A DNA stretch of 64,000 bases, taken from the NCBI RefSeq assembly GCF_011753055.1, contig NZ_VWWJ01000008.1, positions 62,001 to 126,000 on the forward strand, written 5' to 3'. Under the pieces are notes generated by a model. The model saw only the letters and a list, made by a program, of their open reading frames with translations. It was not told the DNA's origin and ran no database searches. Every line of letters starts with the position of its first letter. Positions within the stretch are counted from its first letter, which is position 1. Origin of the DNA: Burkholderia sp. Ax-1719. GTDB lineage: Bacteria; Pseudomonadota; Gammaproteobacteria; Burkholderiales; Burkholderiaceae. The translations under genes were made by a program, and so were the position numbers. Positions 9,168 to 16,964 of the stretch are shown piece by piece.

Positions 9168-10232
9168 TCAATACGCGCCGCTGCCACGAATCACCACAAA
9201 GAACGTCTTGTAGAGAATCGCCAGGTCCTTCCAGAAGGACCAGTTCATCACGTACGAAACGTCGAGCGAGACGCGCGTCGCGTAGTCCACGTCATTGCGT
9301 CCGCTCACCTGCCACAGGCCGGTGATGCCGGGCGTCACCATAAGGTAGTACTTGCTCGCGTCGCCGTAGCGCTCCAGTTCCTGATCGATGATCGGACGCG
9401 GCCCGACGAAGCTCATCTCGCCGCGCAGAACGTTCCACAGCTGTGGCAATTCATCGAGACTTGAGCGCCGCAGGAAATGGCCAATCGAGGTCACGCGCAC
9501 ATCGTTCTTAAGCTTGAATTCGCGCTCCCATTCGGCGCGCGCCTCGGGGTCACGGGCGAGCAGTTCCTTAAGCACCTCTTCCGAGTTGACCACCATCGAG
9601 CGAAACTTCAGACAACGGAATTTCTTGCCATTGCGTCCCACACGCGTATGCCCATACAGGATCGGTCCGCCATCGCGCCGGACAATCATCGCGACGACGA
9701 TCAGGATGGGTGCGAACAAAAACATCGCGCAGAGCGCTGCGCCAATATCGAAGACGCGTTTCAAGGCATGCCCGATGAACGCGCTGCGCACCGTGTTGCG
9801 CGACGCGACTTCCAGCGGCTCGCTGCACCACCATGCGCGGGTGACGCGCAGCACGCTGAACTCCGCAAAGAATAAGGTGTGCGAGGCCAGCAGCGAGATG
9901 CCCGTCGTCAGCGTCCACCAGATGAACCAAGGCAGCGACAGCAGATGGTCGTGATGAATCGCATACAGCAGGACGAGGCCGCACATCTGCACAGCGAGCC
10001 ACGCGAACGCCGTGCGGCCCGCGACGCTGAACAGCGAGCGGCTGCCACGCGCGCCATAGGCGCCGCAGGCGGGGAACACCGACAGCGCGAGCGCCGCGCA
10101 AAACGCCACGAGCGTCGGGTCAGGATGATGCGGCGCGCCGATCGGCGCGAAGCTCAGATTCAGATGGACGGCGCACACGGCGCCCAACACGATCAGCGCG
10201 ATATCGATCGTACGTTGCGTTAACTCAGACAT
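9168..10232 (-). CDS. Undecaprenyl-phosphate sugar-phosphate transferase (WcaJ/WbaP-like)
   Basis: A 354-residue initiating enzyme that moves a sugar-1-phosphate from a nucleotide sugar to undecaprenyl phosphate. The N-terminal third holds about four membrane segments. From about residue 165 the bacterial sugar transferase domain follows: KRVFDIGAALCAMFLF (membrane helix), KFRSM, LDELPQLWNVLRGEMSFVGP with the catalytic Asp-Glu pair, and GITGLWQVSGR. The start is the ATG at 10232 (MSELTQ). Upstream codons of the longer frame are non-homologous, and a GGTAGGG lies just 5' of this ATG. It is the first gene of the minus-strand EPS cluster and diverges from the carrier-protein operon. Confidence 0.92.
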   Translation of the reverse strand: MSELTQRTIDIALIVLGAVCAVHLNLSFAPIGAPHHPDPTLVAFCAALALSVFPACGAYGARGSRSLFSVAGRTAFAWLAVQMCGLVLLYAIHHDHLLSLPWFIWWTLTTGISLLASHTLFFAEFSVLRVTRAWWCSEPLEVASRNTVRSAFIGHALKRVFDIGAALCAMFLFAPILIVVAMIVRRDGGPILYGHTRVGRNGKKFRCLKFRSMVVNSEEVLKELLARDPEARAEWEREFKLKNDVRVTSIGHFLRRSSLDELPQLWNVLRGEMSFVGPRPIIDQELERYGDASKYYLMVTPGITGLWQVSGRNDVDYATRVSLDVSYVMNWSFWKDLAILYKTFFVVIRGSGAY

Positions 10233-10641
10233 ATCCCTACCCCATGCGTGTCGTGTTCGTCTGATCTTCGTGGTCTGGCAAGGTAGTCTGGTGCGAGTGA
10301 ACGCCTGGATTACCTGGCCCAGGACAATGCGTACATCGGCATCGCCCCACCCGATAGGCCACATCGACACATTACGGAGTGGACAACAAGGGAACCGTGC
10401 GTCATCCCACCAACTTCGCACGATCATTTGCCGCTCGCCCCCATTGATCAGCGGATTCGCTTTTCATCGCGGCAAAACGTCGTCGCAATCCGACGAATAG
10501 GTGCGTTGGCGCACTTACGTCCCTTACGGCAGCCCGTTTAATACGGTCAACGGTCATACGGTCCGTCAGCTGCGGACCTCCTGTTCATGAACCGCGCACC
10601 GACCGAAGAAAGCTGACACCAACCTCTGGGGGAAACACCGC
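10233..10641. promoter_or_regulatory. Divergent intergenic region with triple ACGGTC repeat and hairpin
   Basis: This 409-base gene-free stretch separates the minus-strand EPS cluster from the plus-strand carrier-protein operon and must hold promoters for both. Three direct copies of ACGGTC start at 10543, 10550 and 10558. The last runs into a perfect inverted repeat, GGTCCG (10560-10565) and CGGACC (10573-10578). A TAATAC that could act as a -10 box lies at 10540-10545. No ORF in the region has codon usage or a start that suggests a protein. Confidence 0.5.
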
Positions 10642-10893
10642 ATGAAAACGACTTTGCGACGCATTCTTTCCGAATCGGCCCGTCTGGATGTGCCGGCTGA
10701 TTCGCTGGCCGATGACGCTGATCTCTACGCCGCGGGCCTGTCTTCGCTGGCGACGGTCCATCTGATGCTGGCGATCGAAGACGAATTCGGCATCGAGATT
10801 CCCGACCGCATGCTCACGCGGCGCCTGTTTTCCAGCATCGATTCGCTCGCTGCGGCCGTGACCGAGCTGCAACAGGCGAAGGCGGCAGCATGA
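10642..10893 (+). CDS. Acyl/aminoacyl carrier protein
   Basis: An 83-residue acidic helical carrier protein. The sequence YAAGLSSLATVHLMLAIEDE matches the helix-II region of ACP/PCP domains. Ser35, in GLSSL, is the expected 4'-phosphopantetheine attachment site, with Ser34 replacing the usual Asp of the DSL motif. The later segment EDEFGIEIPDRMLTR also matches ACPs. It is not the fatty-acid ACP: the serine context differs and no fab genes are nearby. It lies directly upstream of an amino acid:[carrier protein] ligase and is almost certainly that ligase's acceptor. A GGGGGAA ribosome binding site precedes the ATG. The stop overlaps the next start (ATGA), so translation is coupled. Confidence 0.92.
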   Translation: MKTTLRRILSESARLDVPADSLADDADLYAAGLSSLATVHLMLAIEDEFGIEIPDRMLTRRLFSSIDSLAAAVTELQQAKAAA

Positions 10894-12164
10894 ACGCCCC
10901 GCTCACCGACGCGGCCGTAGAACCCGAACGTCGCGCGCTCGCCGAAGCTGCGAGCGCAGATGGTACGGATTCCAAGGCAATCGGCGCAAGCTGGCGCGAA
11001 GCCGCGCAGCGCGTCGCCGCGATCGCCGCTCAATACGCCGATCACGTGGACCGCAACGCACGCTTTCCGGTCGAAGCGTTCGACGCGCTCAAGAACGAAC
11101 GCCTGCTCTCCGTGATGGTGCCGGCGCGCTTCGGCGGTCCGGGCCTGTCGCTCGCGGAAATCGCCACGCTGTGCGAAACGCTCGCGCACGGCTGCGCGTC
11201 CACCGCGATGATCTATGCGATGCACCAGATCCAGGTGGCCTGCATCCTGGAGCACGGCGCGCAGATGCCCTGGCATCAGAACGTGCTCACGCAGCTTGTC
11301 GAACAACAATGGCTGCTGGCTTCGGCGACGTCCGAGGAAAACATCGGTGGCAGCATGCGCACGAGCGCCTGCGCGGTCGACGTGCAGAACGGCCGCTTTC
11401 ACATCGAGAAGATGGCGCCAACGATTTCGTATGGGGCTCACGCGGAAGGCATTCTTGTCACCGCGCGCCGCACCGCCGAATCGCCCGCATCCGATCAGGT
11501 GCTGATCGTCGCGCTGCTCGGCGATCTCGAACTGGAAAAGCGTGGCATGTGGGATTCGATGGGCATGCGCGGCACCTGTAGCGAAGGCTTCCGGCTGGTC
11601 GCCGAAGGCAGCGCAGAACAGATACTGCCCAGCTCTTTCGCCGAAATTGCCGACCAGACCATGCTGCCCGTCTCGCACACGCTGTGGGCGGCCGTGTGGA
11701 CCGGCGTGGCCAGCGACGCAGTGAACCGCGCCAAGGCGTTCTTCCGTGCCCAGGCGCGCGCCAAGCCGGGCTCGGTGCCGCCTGCGGGCATGCGTCTGGC
11801 CGAAGCCGTCGGCTTGCTGCAGATGATGCAGGCACGCCTGAAAGTGGCGCTCGACGCCGCGCACGCCGCCCATCTGGCGCGTGCCGCAGGTTGTGACGCC
11901 GATACACCGCTTTCCGCGCAGTTGCACTACGCGTCGGACATGAACACGCTCAAGACCAGCATCTCCGCGACGGCGCTGCTCGTCGTCCAGGAAGTGCTGA
12001 TGATCTGCGGCATGGCTGGCTACAAAAATGGCACCGAATACAGCGTGGGCCGGCATCTGCGCGACCTGCACTCGGCGCCGCTCATGATCAACAACGACCG
12101 TATCGCCCAGAACACGGCGAGCCTGCTGCTCGCGCAACGGCCGACCGGCCCGGGGAGAGCCTGA
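10890..12164 (+). CDS. Acyl-CoA-dehydrogenase-family flavoenzyme
   Basis: A 424-residue FAD enzyme of the ACAD superfamily. The N-terminal helical domain includes LPAR-like VPARFGGPGLSLAEIATLCE. The middle beta domain has SATSEENIGGSMRTSACAV, the flavin and substrate loop, and the C-terminal helical bundle ends with VGRHLRDLHSAPLMINNDR. In an operon with a carrier protein and an aminoacyl ligase, the likely substrate is an aminoacyl group on the carrier arm rather than a CoA ester. Prolyl-carrier-protein oxidases such as PltE and RedW are precedents within this superfamily. Whether it desaturates the carbon chain or makes an imine cannot be seen. It overlaps the carrier gene by 4 bases and ends 1 base before the ligase gene. 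Confidence 0.88.
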   Translation: MNAPLTDAAVEPERRALAEAASADGTDSKAIGASWREAAQRVAAIAAQYADHVDRNARFPVEAFDALKNERLLSVMVPARFGGPGLSLAEIATLCETLAHGCASTAMIYAMHQIQVACILEHGAQMPWHQNVLTQLVEQQWLLASATSEENIGGSMRTSACAVDVQNGRFHIEKMAPTISYGAHAEGILVTARRTAESPASDQVLIVALLGDLELEKRGMWDSMGMRGTCSEGFRLVAEGSAEQILPSSFAEIADQTMLPVSHTLWAAVWTGVASDAVNRAKAFFRAQARAKPGSVPPAGMRLAEAVGLLQMMQARLKVALDAAHAAHLARAAGCDADTPLSAQLHYASDMNTLKTSISATALLVVQEVLMICGMAGYKNGTEYSVGRHLRDLHSAPLMINNDRIAQNTASLLLAQRPTGPGRA

Positions 12165-12165
12165 G

Positions 12166-13194
12166 ATGAACACGATGACCGAAGCCGCCGCGCTGGCTGT
12201 AGCAACTTCGAGCGACACGCCCGCGCCGACCTTCCGCGACGAGCTGATCGCCAGCGGCCTGTTGATCGACACGGGCGAAAACGGCCTCTATGGCCGCAGC
12301 CAGGTCTTCGAGGACGTGATCGATCGCCTCAACGTGGCGATCACGCACCTGGGAACAGATCAGAACCCCGAAGTATTGCGCTTTCCGCCCGCGATGCGCC
12401 GCACCGACTTCGAGGATAGCGAATACCTCAAGAATTTCCCGCAACTGGCTGGCACGATCCATTCGTTCTGCGGCAACGAGTCGGGCCAGATGCGCCTGTT
12501 GCGCTGCCTCGACGACGCCATGGAAAAGAGCGACGACGATCGCGACACCGCCTGGATGGAGCAGCAAAAGCCCACGCGCGTGGTGCTCACGCCGGCAGCC
12601 TGCTACCCGATCTATCCGGTGATGGCGAAGCGCGGTCCGCTGCCCGTCAATGGCCGCACCATCGACGTGCTCTCGTACTGCTTCCGTCACGAGCCCTCGC
12701 TCGATCCCGCGCGTATGCAGATGTTCCGTCAGCGCGAATATGTGCGACTGGGTACGCCGGACCAGGTGATGGCGTTCCGCCAGATGTGGATAGACCGCGG
12801 GTCACTGCTGGTGTCGCTGCTCGCGCTGCCGGTCGATGTCGATCTCGCCAACGATCCGTTCTTTGGACGCGGCGGCAAGATCGTCGCGGACAGCCAGCGC
12901 GCCCAGGCGCTCAAGTTCGAACTGCTGATTCCGGTCGCGAACGCCGATAGCAAGACCGCGTGCCTGTCGTTCAACTATCACATGGATCATTTCGGCGGCA
13001 TCTGGAGGATCGAATGTGAGGACGGCACGACCGCGCACACGGGTTGCGTCGGCTTCGGCATGGAGCGCATCACGCTCGCGCTGTTTCGCCATCATGGTCT
13101 GGACGTCAATGCATGGCCGGACGACGTGCGCGCGCTGCTGTGGGGCGACACCCAGGCCCGCATCGAGCGCGGCCTCACGGAGAAGGGTGTATGA
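12166..13194 (+). CDS. Amino acid:[carrier protein] ligase (SerRS-like, tRNA-independent)
   Basis: A 342-residue class-II aminoacyl-tRNA-synthetase-like enzyme without the N-terminal tRNA-binding arm. This family activates a small amino acid with ATP and transfers it to a carrier protein phosphopantetheine. Motif 2 is YCFRHEPS and motif 3 is GFGMERITLALF. Candidate zinc ligands are Cys146 (TPAACYP), Glu191 (FRQREYV) and Cys294 (HTGCVGF). Their spacing (45 and 103 residues) is identical to that of Cys131, Glu176 and Cys279, which I recall for the Bradyrhizobium enzyme related to methanogen-type SerRS. Known members use glycine or alanine; specificity here is not determined. The last codon overlaps the DUF1839 start (ATGA). 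Confidence 0.93.
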   Translation: MNTMTEAAALAVATSSDTPAPTFRDELIASGLLIDTGENGLYGRSQVFEDVIDRLNVAITHLGTDQNPEVLRFPPAMRRTDFEDSEYLKNFPQLAGTIHSFCGNESGQMRLLRCLDDAMEKSDDDRDTAWMEQQKPTRVVLTPAACYPIYPVMAKRGPLPVNGRTIDVLSYCFRHEPSLDPARMQMFRQREYVRLGTPDQVMAFRQMWIDRGSLLVSLLALPVDVDLANDPFFGRGGKIVADSQRAQALKFELLIPVANADSKTACLSFNYHMDHFGGIWRIECEDGTTAHTGCVGFGMERITLALFRHHGLDVNAWPDDVRALLWGDTQARIERGLTEKGV

Positions 13195-14198
13195 ACGCGC
13201 CGACCGCCAACGCTGCGGTGACCGAGGTTGGCGCCTCGGTCAGCCCACGCGTGCATGAATCGCACGCGCTGCACCAGGGCGAGCGCGTATGGGTGGAGAC
13301 CAACTGCTACGTCGATCTCTGGATCGAACTGCTGCACGGCATGGGTTTCGATCCGCGCGCGGCGCTCGCCTTCACGGTGACCCAAGACTTCGAGGGCGAT
13401 CAGTTCACGTTCTTCAAGTTCCCGCTCGAAGACATCGAACGGCTCTACGGCACTCAGGTGACGGAGCTGGCGATCTACGACTCCCTCGAAGACCGCGTGC
13501 TCGCGCAGACGCAGCGCGGACACACCGTGCTCGTCGAAGTGGATGGCTTTTATCTGCCGAATACGCGCGCGACTTCGTACCGCCGCGAGCATCCGAAAAC
13601 CAGCGTGGGGGTCGACTTCATCGACCCGGCGGCCAAGCGGCTCGGCTATTTCCACAACACGGGCTATCACACGCTCGACGGTGAGGACTACGACGGCGTG
13701 TTCCGCAAGCTGCCGCGCTTCGAGGGGCAAGCCGACCTGCTTTTTCCGTATGTTGAGTTCGCCAAGCGCGTGCGCGCACCGCTTGAAGGCGAAGCGCTCG
13801 CGCACGGTTCGGCAGAATTGTTGCGCACGCATCTTTTGCGGCGTCCCACACGCAATCCAGTGACGGAATGGCACGCGGCGTTTCCAGCCCAGCTCGACAT
13901 GCTGCTCGAACGCGGTGAGAAGTTTTTTCATCCGTACTCGTTCAACCTGATGCGGCAGTTAGGCGCGAACTTCGAGTTCCTGTCGAAGTATCTGCTTTGG
14001 CTGGACGCGAATGGTGTGGCGATCCCGCATGAAATCGCCACGGCCGCGCAGAAGGTTGCTTCCGAGGCCATGGTGATGCAGTTTCGCCTTGTGCGTGCGA
14101 TGGCGCGCAATCGCCGCGATACCTGCGACGACTGCTTCGACGTGCTAGAAACGAACTACGCGCAAACGCTGGAGCCACTGGCTGCGCTGATGCTTTAA
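13191..14198 (+). CDS. DUF1839 protein, candidate BtrH-like carrier-protein acyltransferase
   Basis: A 335-residue protein of the uncharacterised DUF1839 family, started at the ATG overlapping the ligase stop. Its N-terminal half has the layout of a papain-like/BtrH_N domain. There is a cysteine at the start of a helix (TNCYVDLWIELLHGMG, Cys39) and a VLVEVDGFYLP strand (Asp118). A conserved-looking His-Asp stretch, REHPKTSVGVDFIDP, follows (His134, Asp142, Asp145). BtrH moves an amino-acid-derived side chain from an acyl carrier protein to an aminoglycoside. By analogy this protein may take the aminoacyl-derived group from the neighbouring carrier protein. That function is inference: the similarity was judged by eye and no experiment on this family is known to me. 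The C-terminal part (from about 185) is helical. Confidence 0.85.
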   Translation: MNAPTANAAVTEVGASVSPRVHESHALHQGERVWVETNCYVDLWIELLHGMGFDPRAALAFTVTQDFEGDQFTFFKFPLEDIERLYGTQVTELAIYDSLEDRVLAQTQRGHTVLVEVDGFYLPNTRATSYRREHPKTSVGVDFIDPAAKRLGYFHNTGYHTLDGEDYDGVFRKLPRFEGQADLLFPYVEFAKRVRAPLEGEALAHGSAELLRTHLLRRPTRNPVTEWHAAFPAQLDMLLERGEKFFHPYSFNLMRQLGANFEFLSKYLLWLDANGVAIPHEIATAAQKVASEAMVMQFRLVRAMARNRRDTCDDCFDVLETNYAQTLEPLAALML

Positions 14199-14231
14199 CG
14201 ATGGAAATACACGTCCGCCGGGGGACAACGC

Positions 14232-16799
14232 GTGCGTAATCTGCCCTACGATTCAAACGAGCTGGGCGCGGACGTGCCGCAAGGCGCGCCCGCGCCTGCG
14301 CCTGTTTCCGCGCAATCCGACCACGCGATATGGCCCGTGCCGCTCGATGCGTCGTGGCGTTGTGTATCGACGCCTGCGCACGCGTGCACGTTACCCTCTG
14401 CGCTCGACACTGGCACGAACGCCTCCGACTGGCTCGACGCGCCGGTGCCCGGCACGATCGCATCGGCCATGCGCGCGGCGGGCAAGCTCGATATCGAACG
14501 CGCTCCGCCCTTTGCTTCGCAGGATCACTGGTATCGCACGACGCTCACGGGCCACGGCACGCGGCGTCTGCGCCTGCAGGGTCTTGCCTCGATCGCCGAA
14601 GTCTGGCTCGACGACACCTTGCTGCTCGAATCGGATTCGATGTTCGTCGCGCATGATGTCGAATTCGAATTGCACGGCACGGCCACGCTCGCGCTGTGTT
14701 TCCGCTCGCTCGACGCGGCGCTCGGTGCGCGGCGCACGCGGGCGCGCTGGCGTCCGCGTCTGGTGTCGCCACCCTTGCTGCGCAACGTGCGCACCACGCT
14801 GCTCGGCCATATGCCGGGCTGGTGCCCGTCGGTGCATGCGGCAGGGCCGTGGCGGCCGATCGAAGTCCTGGGCGATGTGCCTGATGCGATCAGTAGCGCC
14901 GATATCGCCACGACGCTGGACGTCGACGATGGCATCGTCGACGTGACGCTGCGCTTCGTGCATGCCCACGACGGCACGCAACCGGCGACGCTGCATTGCT
15001 CGGGTGCCGAAATCCCGCTCGCCTGGCAGGACGCACACACGCTACGCGGCACGCTGCGGGTTCCCGTAGTCGAGCGCTGGTGGCCGCACACGCACGGCAA
15101 GCCCACGCGTCACGCGCTGACGGTGCACCTCGCGCAACACGAAATCGCGCTAGGAGACGTGGGGTTTCGCAGCATCGAAGTCGACCGCAATCTGAATCTG
15201 GCCGATGACGCGGGTTTCGCGCTACGCATCAACGGCACGCCCGTGTTCTGCCGGGGCGCGTGCTGGACGAGCGCGGATCTCGTCACGCTCGCGGGCAGCG
15301 AGGCGCAGCTCGAACACACCTTCGCGCTCGCACGCGACGCGGGCATGAACATGATCCGCGTGGGCGGCACGATGGTCTACGAGTCCGATACCTTCTACCG
15401 ACTCGCCGACGCGTACGGCATCCTCGTGTGGCAGGACTTCGCGTTCGCCAATTTCGACTATCCGACCGACGCGGCCTTCACCGCCGCGGTGGAAGCGGAA
15501 GCCAGCCAGTTTCTCGCCCGCACGCGCCGTTACGCCGCGCTTGCCGTGGTATGCGGCGGCAGCGAAGCCGACCAGCAGGGCGCGATGTTCGGCCTGCCGC
15601 CCGAGATGCGCGGGCAGGCGCTGTTCACGCAGCAGTTGCCCACCATCGTGGCGCGCGAGCGGCCCGATGTGGCTTATGTGCCCAATTCGCCGTCGGGTGG
15701 CAACTGGCCGTTCTCGACGCGTACCGGCGTGACTCATTACTACGGCGTGAGCGCGTATCAGCGGCCGCTCGAAGACGTGCGCCGCTCGCAAGTGCGTTTT
15801 GCTTCGGAGTGCCTTGCATTTGCCAACGTGCCTGATGACGCCACGCTGCACGACGCGCTCGGCACGATCCACGCGCACGATCCGCGCTGGAAAACCGCAG
15901 TGCCGCGCGACCCTGGCGCGGGCTGGGATTTCGACGACGTGCGCGATCATTACGTGCGCGCGCTGTTTGGCATCGAGCCTTCGAGCGTGCGTTATGAAGA
16001 CCCACAGCGCTATCTGGATCTCTCGCGCGCTGTGGTCGCCGAATTGATGATCGAGGTGTTTTCCGAATGGCGGCGCGCAGGATCATCGTGCGGCGGCGGG
16101 ATCGTGTGGCAGTTGCAGGATCTGCGCGCGGGCGCGGGCTGGGGCGTCATCGATGCGTGCGGGCGGCCCAAGAGCGCGTGGCATGCGCTCGCCCAGGTGC
16201 TCAGTCCCGTCCAGGTCGCGATCACCGATGAAGGGCTCAACGGGCTCGATATCCATCTCGTCAACGAACGCGCCGGGACGTTCGCCTTGCAGCTCGAACT
16301 GGTCTGCCTGCGCGACGGCGCCGTGAGCGTCGCGCAGGCCTCGCGGGCCGTCGAACTCGCACCGCGCAGCGTGCAGCGCGTGAGCGCCGCCGATCTGCTC
16401 GGGCGCTTCTTCGACTTCACGCACGCATACCGCTTCGGTCCGCGTTCCCATGACGTCACGCTGGTCACGCTACGCGATCCCGCGAGCAGTACCGTGATCG
16501 CCGAGGCGTTCCACCTGCCCGAGCGGCGCGCGCTGGAACGCCACGATCTGGGCATCGTGGCCACGCCGCAGCGAGGCGAACACGGCTGGCAGCTGGTGCT
16601 GGAAGCGCGACGCTTCGCGCGCTGCGTCCATATCGCCGATGCGCACTATCGGGCGCGCCGCGACTGGTTTCATCTCGCGCCGAACCGGCCCGTGACGATC
16701 GATCTGCTGCCGCTGGACGCAAAGACCGATATCGACGCTCGCGCGCCCGATGGCGAGATCCGCGCAATCAATGCGCAGTCGCCGGTCATGTATCGATAA
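14232..16799 (+). CDS. GH2-family glycoside hydrolase, beta-mannosidase-like
   Basis: An 855-residue enzyme with GH2 architecture: an N-terminal jelly-roll sugar-binding domain, an immunoglobulin-like domain, then a TIM barrel. The barrel contains GMNMIRVGGTMVYESDTFY and YGILVWQDFAFANFDYPTD, both hallmark beta-mannosidase-type sequences. The acid/base glutamate is Glu445 in VVCGGSEAD (usual GNNE). The nucleophile candidate is Glu526 in RFASECLAF (usual SEYGFQS). Both glutamates are kept although their flanks diverge, so substrate preference may differ. The start is GTG, with GGGGGA 10 bases upstream and 33 bases after the DUF1839 gene. No signal peptide is evident, so it probably acts in the cytoplasm. 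Confidence 0.9.
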   Translation: MRNLPYDSNELGADVPQGAPAPAPVSAQSDHAIWPVPLDASWRCVSTPAHACTLPSALDTGTNASDWLDAPVPGTIASAMRAAGKLDIERAPPFASQDHWYRTTLTGHGTRRLRLQGLASIAEVWLDDTLLLESDSMFVAHDVEFELHGTATLALCFRSLDAALGARRTRARWRPRLVSPPLLRNVRTTLLGHMPGWCPSVHAAGPWRPIEVLGDVPDAISSADIATTLDVDDGIVDVTLRFVHAHDGTQPATLHCSGAEIPLAWQDAHTLRGTLRVPVVERWWPHTHGKPTRHALTVHLAQHEIALGDVGFRSIEVDRNLNLADDAGFALRINGTPVFCRGACWTSADLVTLAGSEAQLEHTFALARDAGMNMIRVGGTMVYESDTFYRLADAYGILVWQDFAFANFDYPTDAAFTAAVEAEASQFLARTRRYAALAVVCGGSEADQQGAMFGLPPEMRGQALFTQQLPTIVARERPDVAYVPNSPSGGNWPFSTRTGVTHYYGVSAYQRPLEDVRRSQVRFASECLAFANVPDDATLHDALGTIHAHDPRWKTAVPRDPGAGWDFDDVRDHYVRALFGIEPSSVRYEDPQRYLDLSRAVVAELMIEVFSEWRRAGSSCGGGIVWQLQDLRAGAGWGVIDACGRPKSAWHALAQVLSPVQVAITDEGLNGLDIHLVNERAGTFALQLELVCLRDGAVSVAQASRAVELAPRSVQRVSAADLLGRFFDFTHAYRFGPRSHDVTLVTLRDPASSTVIAEAFHLPERRALERHDLGIVATPQRGEHGWQLVLEARRFARCVHIADAHYRARRDWFHLAPNRPVTIDLLPLDAKTDIDARAPDGEIRAINAQSPVMYR

Positions 16800-16964
16800 G
16801 AGCTAAAAAGGAATCGGGCGCGGACATCGTAGAGATGCCCCGCCTTTTCATGTGAGGGTGATCGTACGGCGCATTGCGCTGAGTGGACAACGTTCGCACG
16901 GTGCGAAGTCAAGTGCGATGAACCGCGTGACGTTGCATGGTCCATCGCACGAATCGATACGCCA

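Noticed and set aside
213..10232. Assignment to the cepacian (bce) cluster
   Set aside because: Gene types overlap, but order and the single-domain set visible here are not enough to name the polysaccharide.
12166..13194. Seryl-tRNA synthetase
   Set aside because: No N-terminal tRNA-binding arm; length, zinc-ligand spacing and a carrier-protein neighbour fit the amino acid:[carrier protein] ligase family.
10642..14198. Nonribosomal peptide synthetase cluster
   Set aside because: No adenylation, condensation or thioesterase domain is present; only a free carrier protein and SerRS-like ligase.
14232..16799. LacZ-type beta-galactosidase
   Set aside because: The barrel motifs match beta-mannosidase-like GH2 enzymes, not LacZ, and no lac-type genes are nearby.
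16818..16850. Terminator between the GH2 and hydrolase genes
   Set aside because: The stem is imperfect with a bulge and the T-run is four bases; too weak to annotate.
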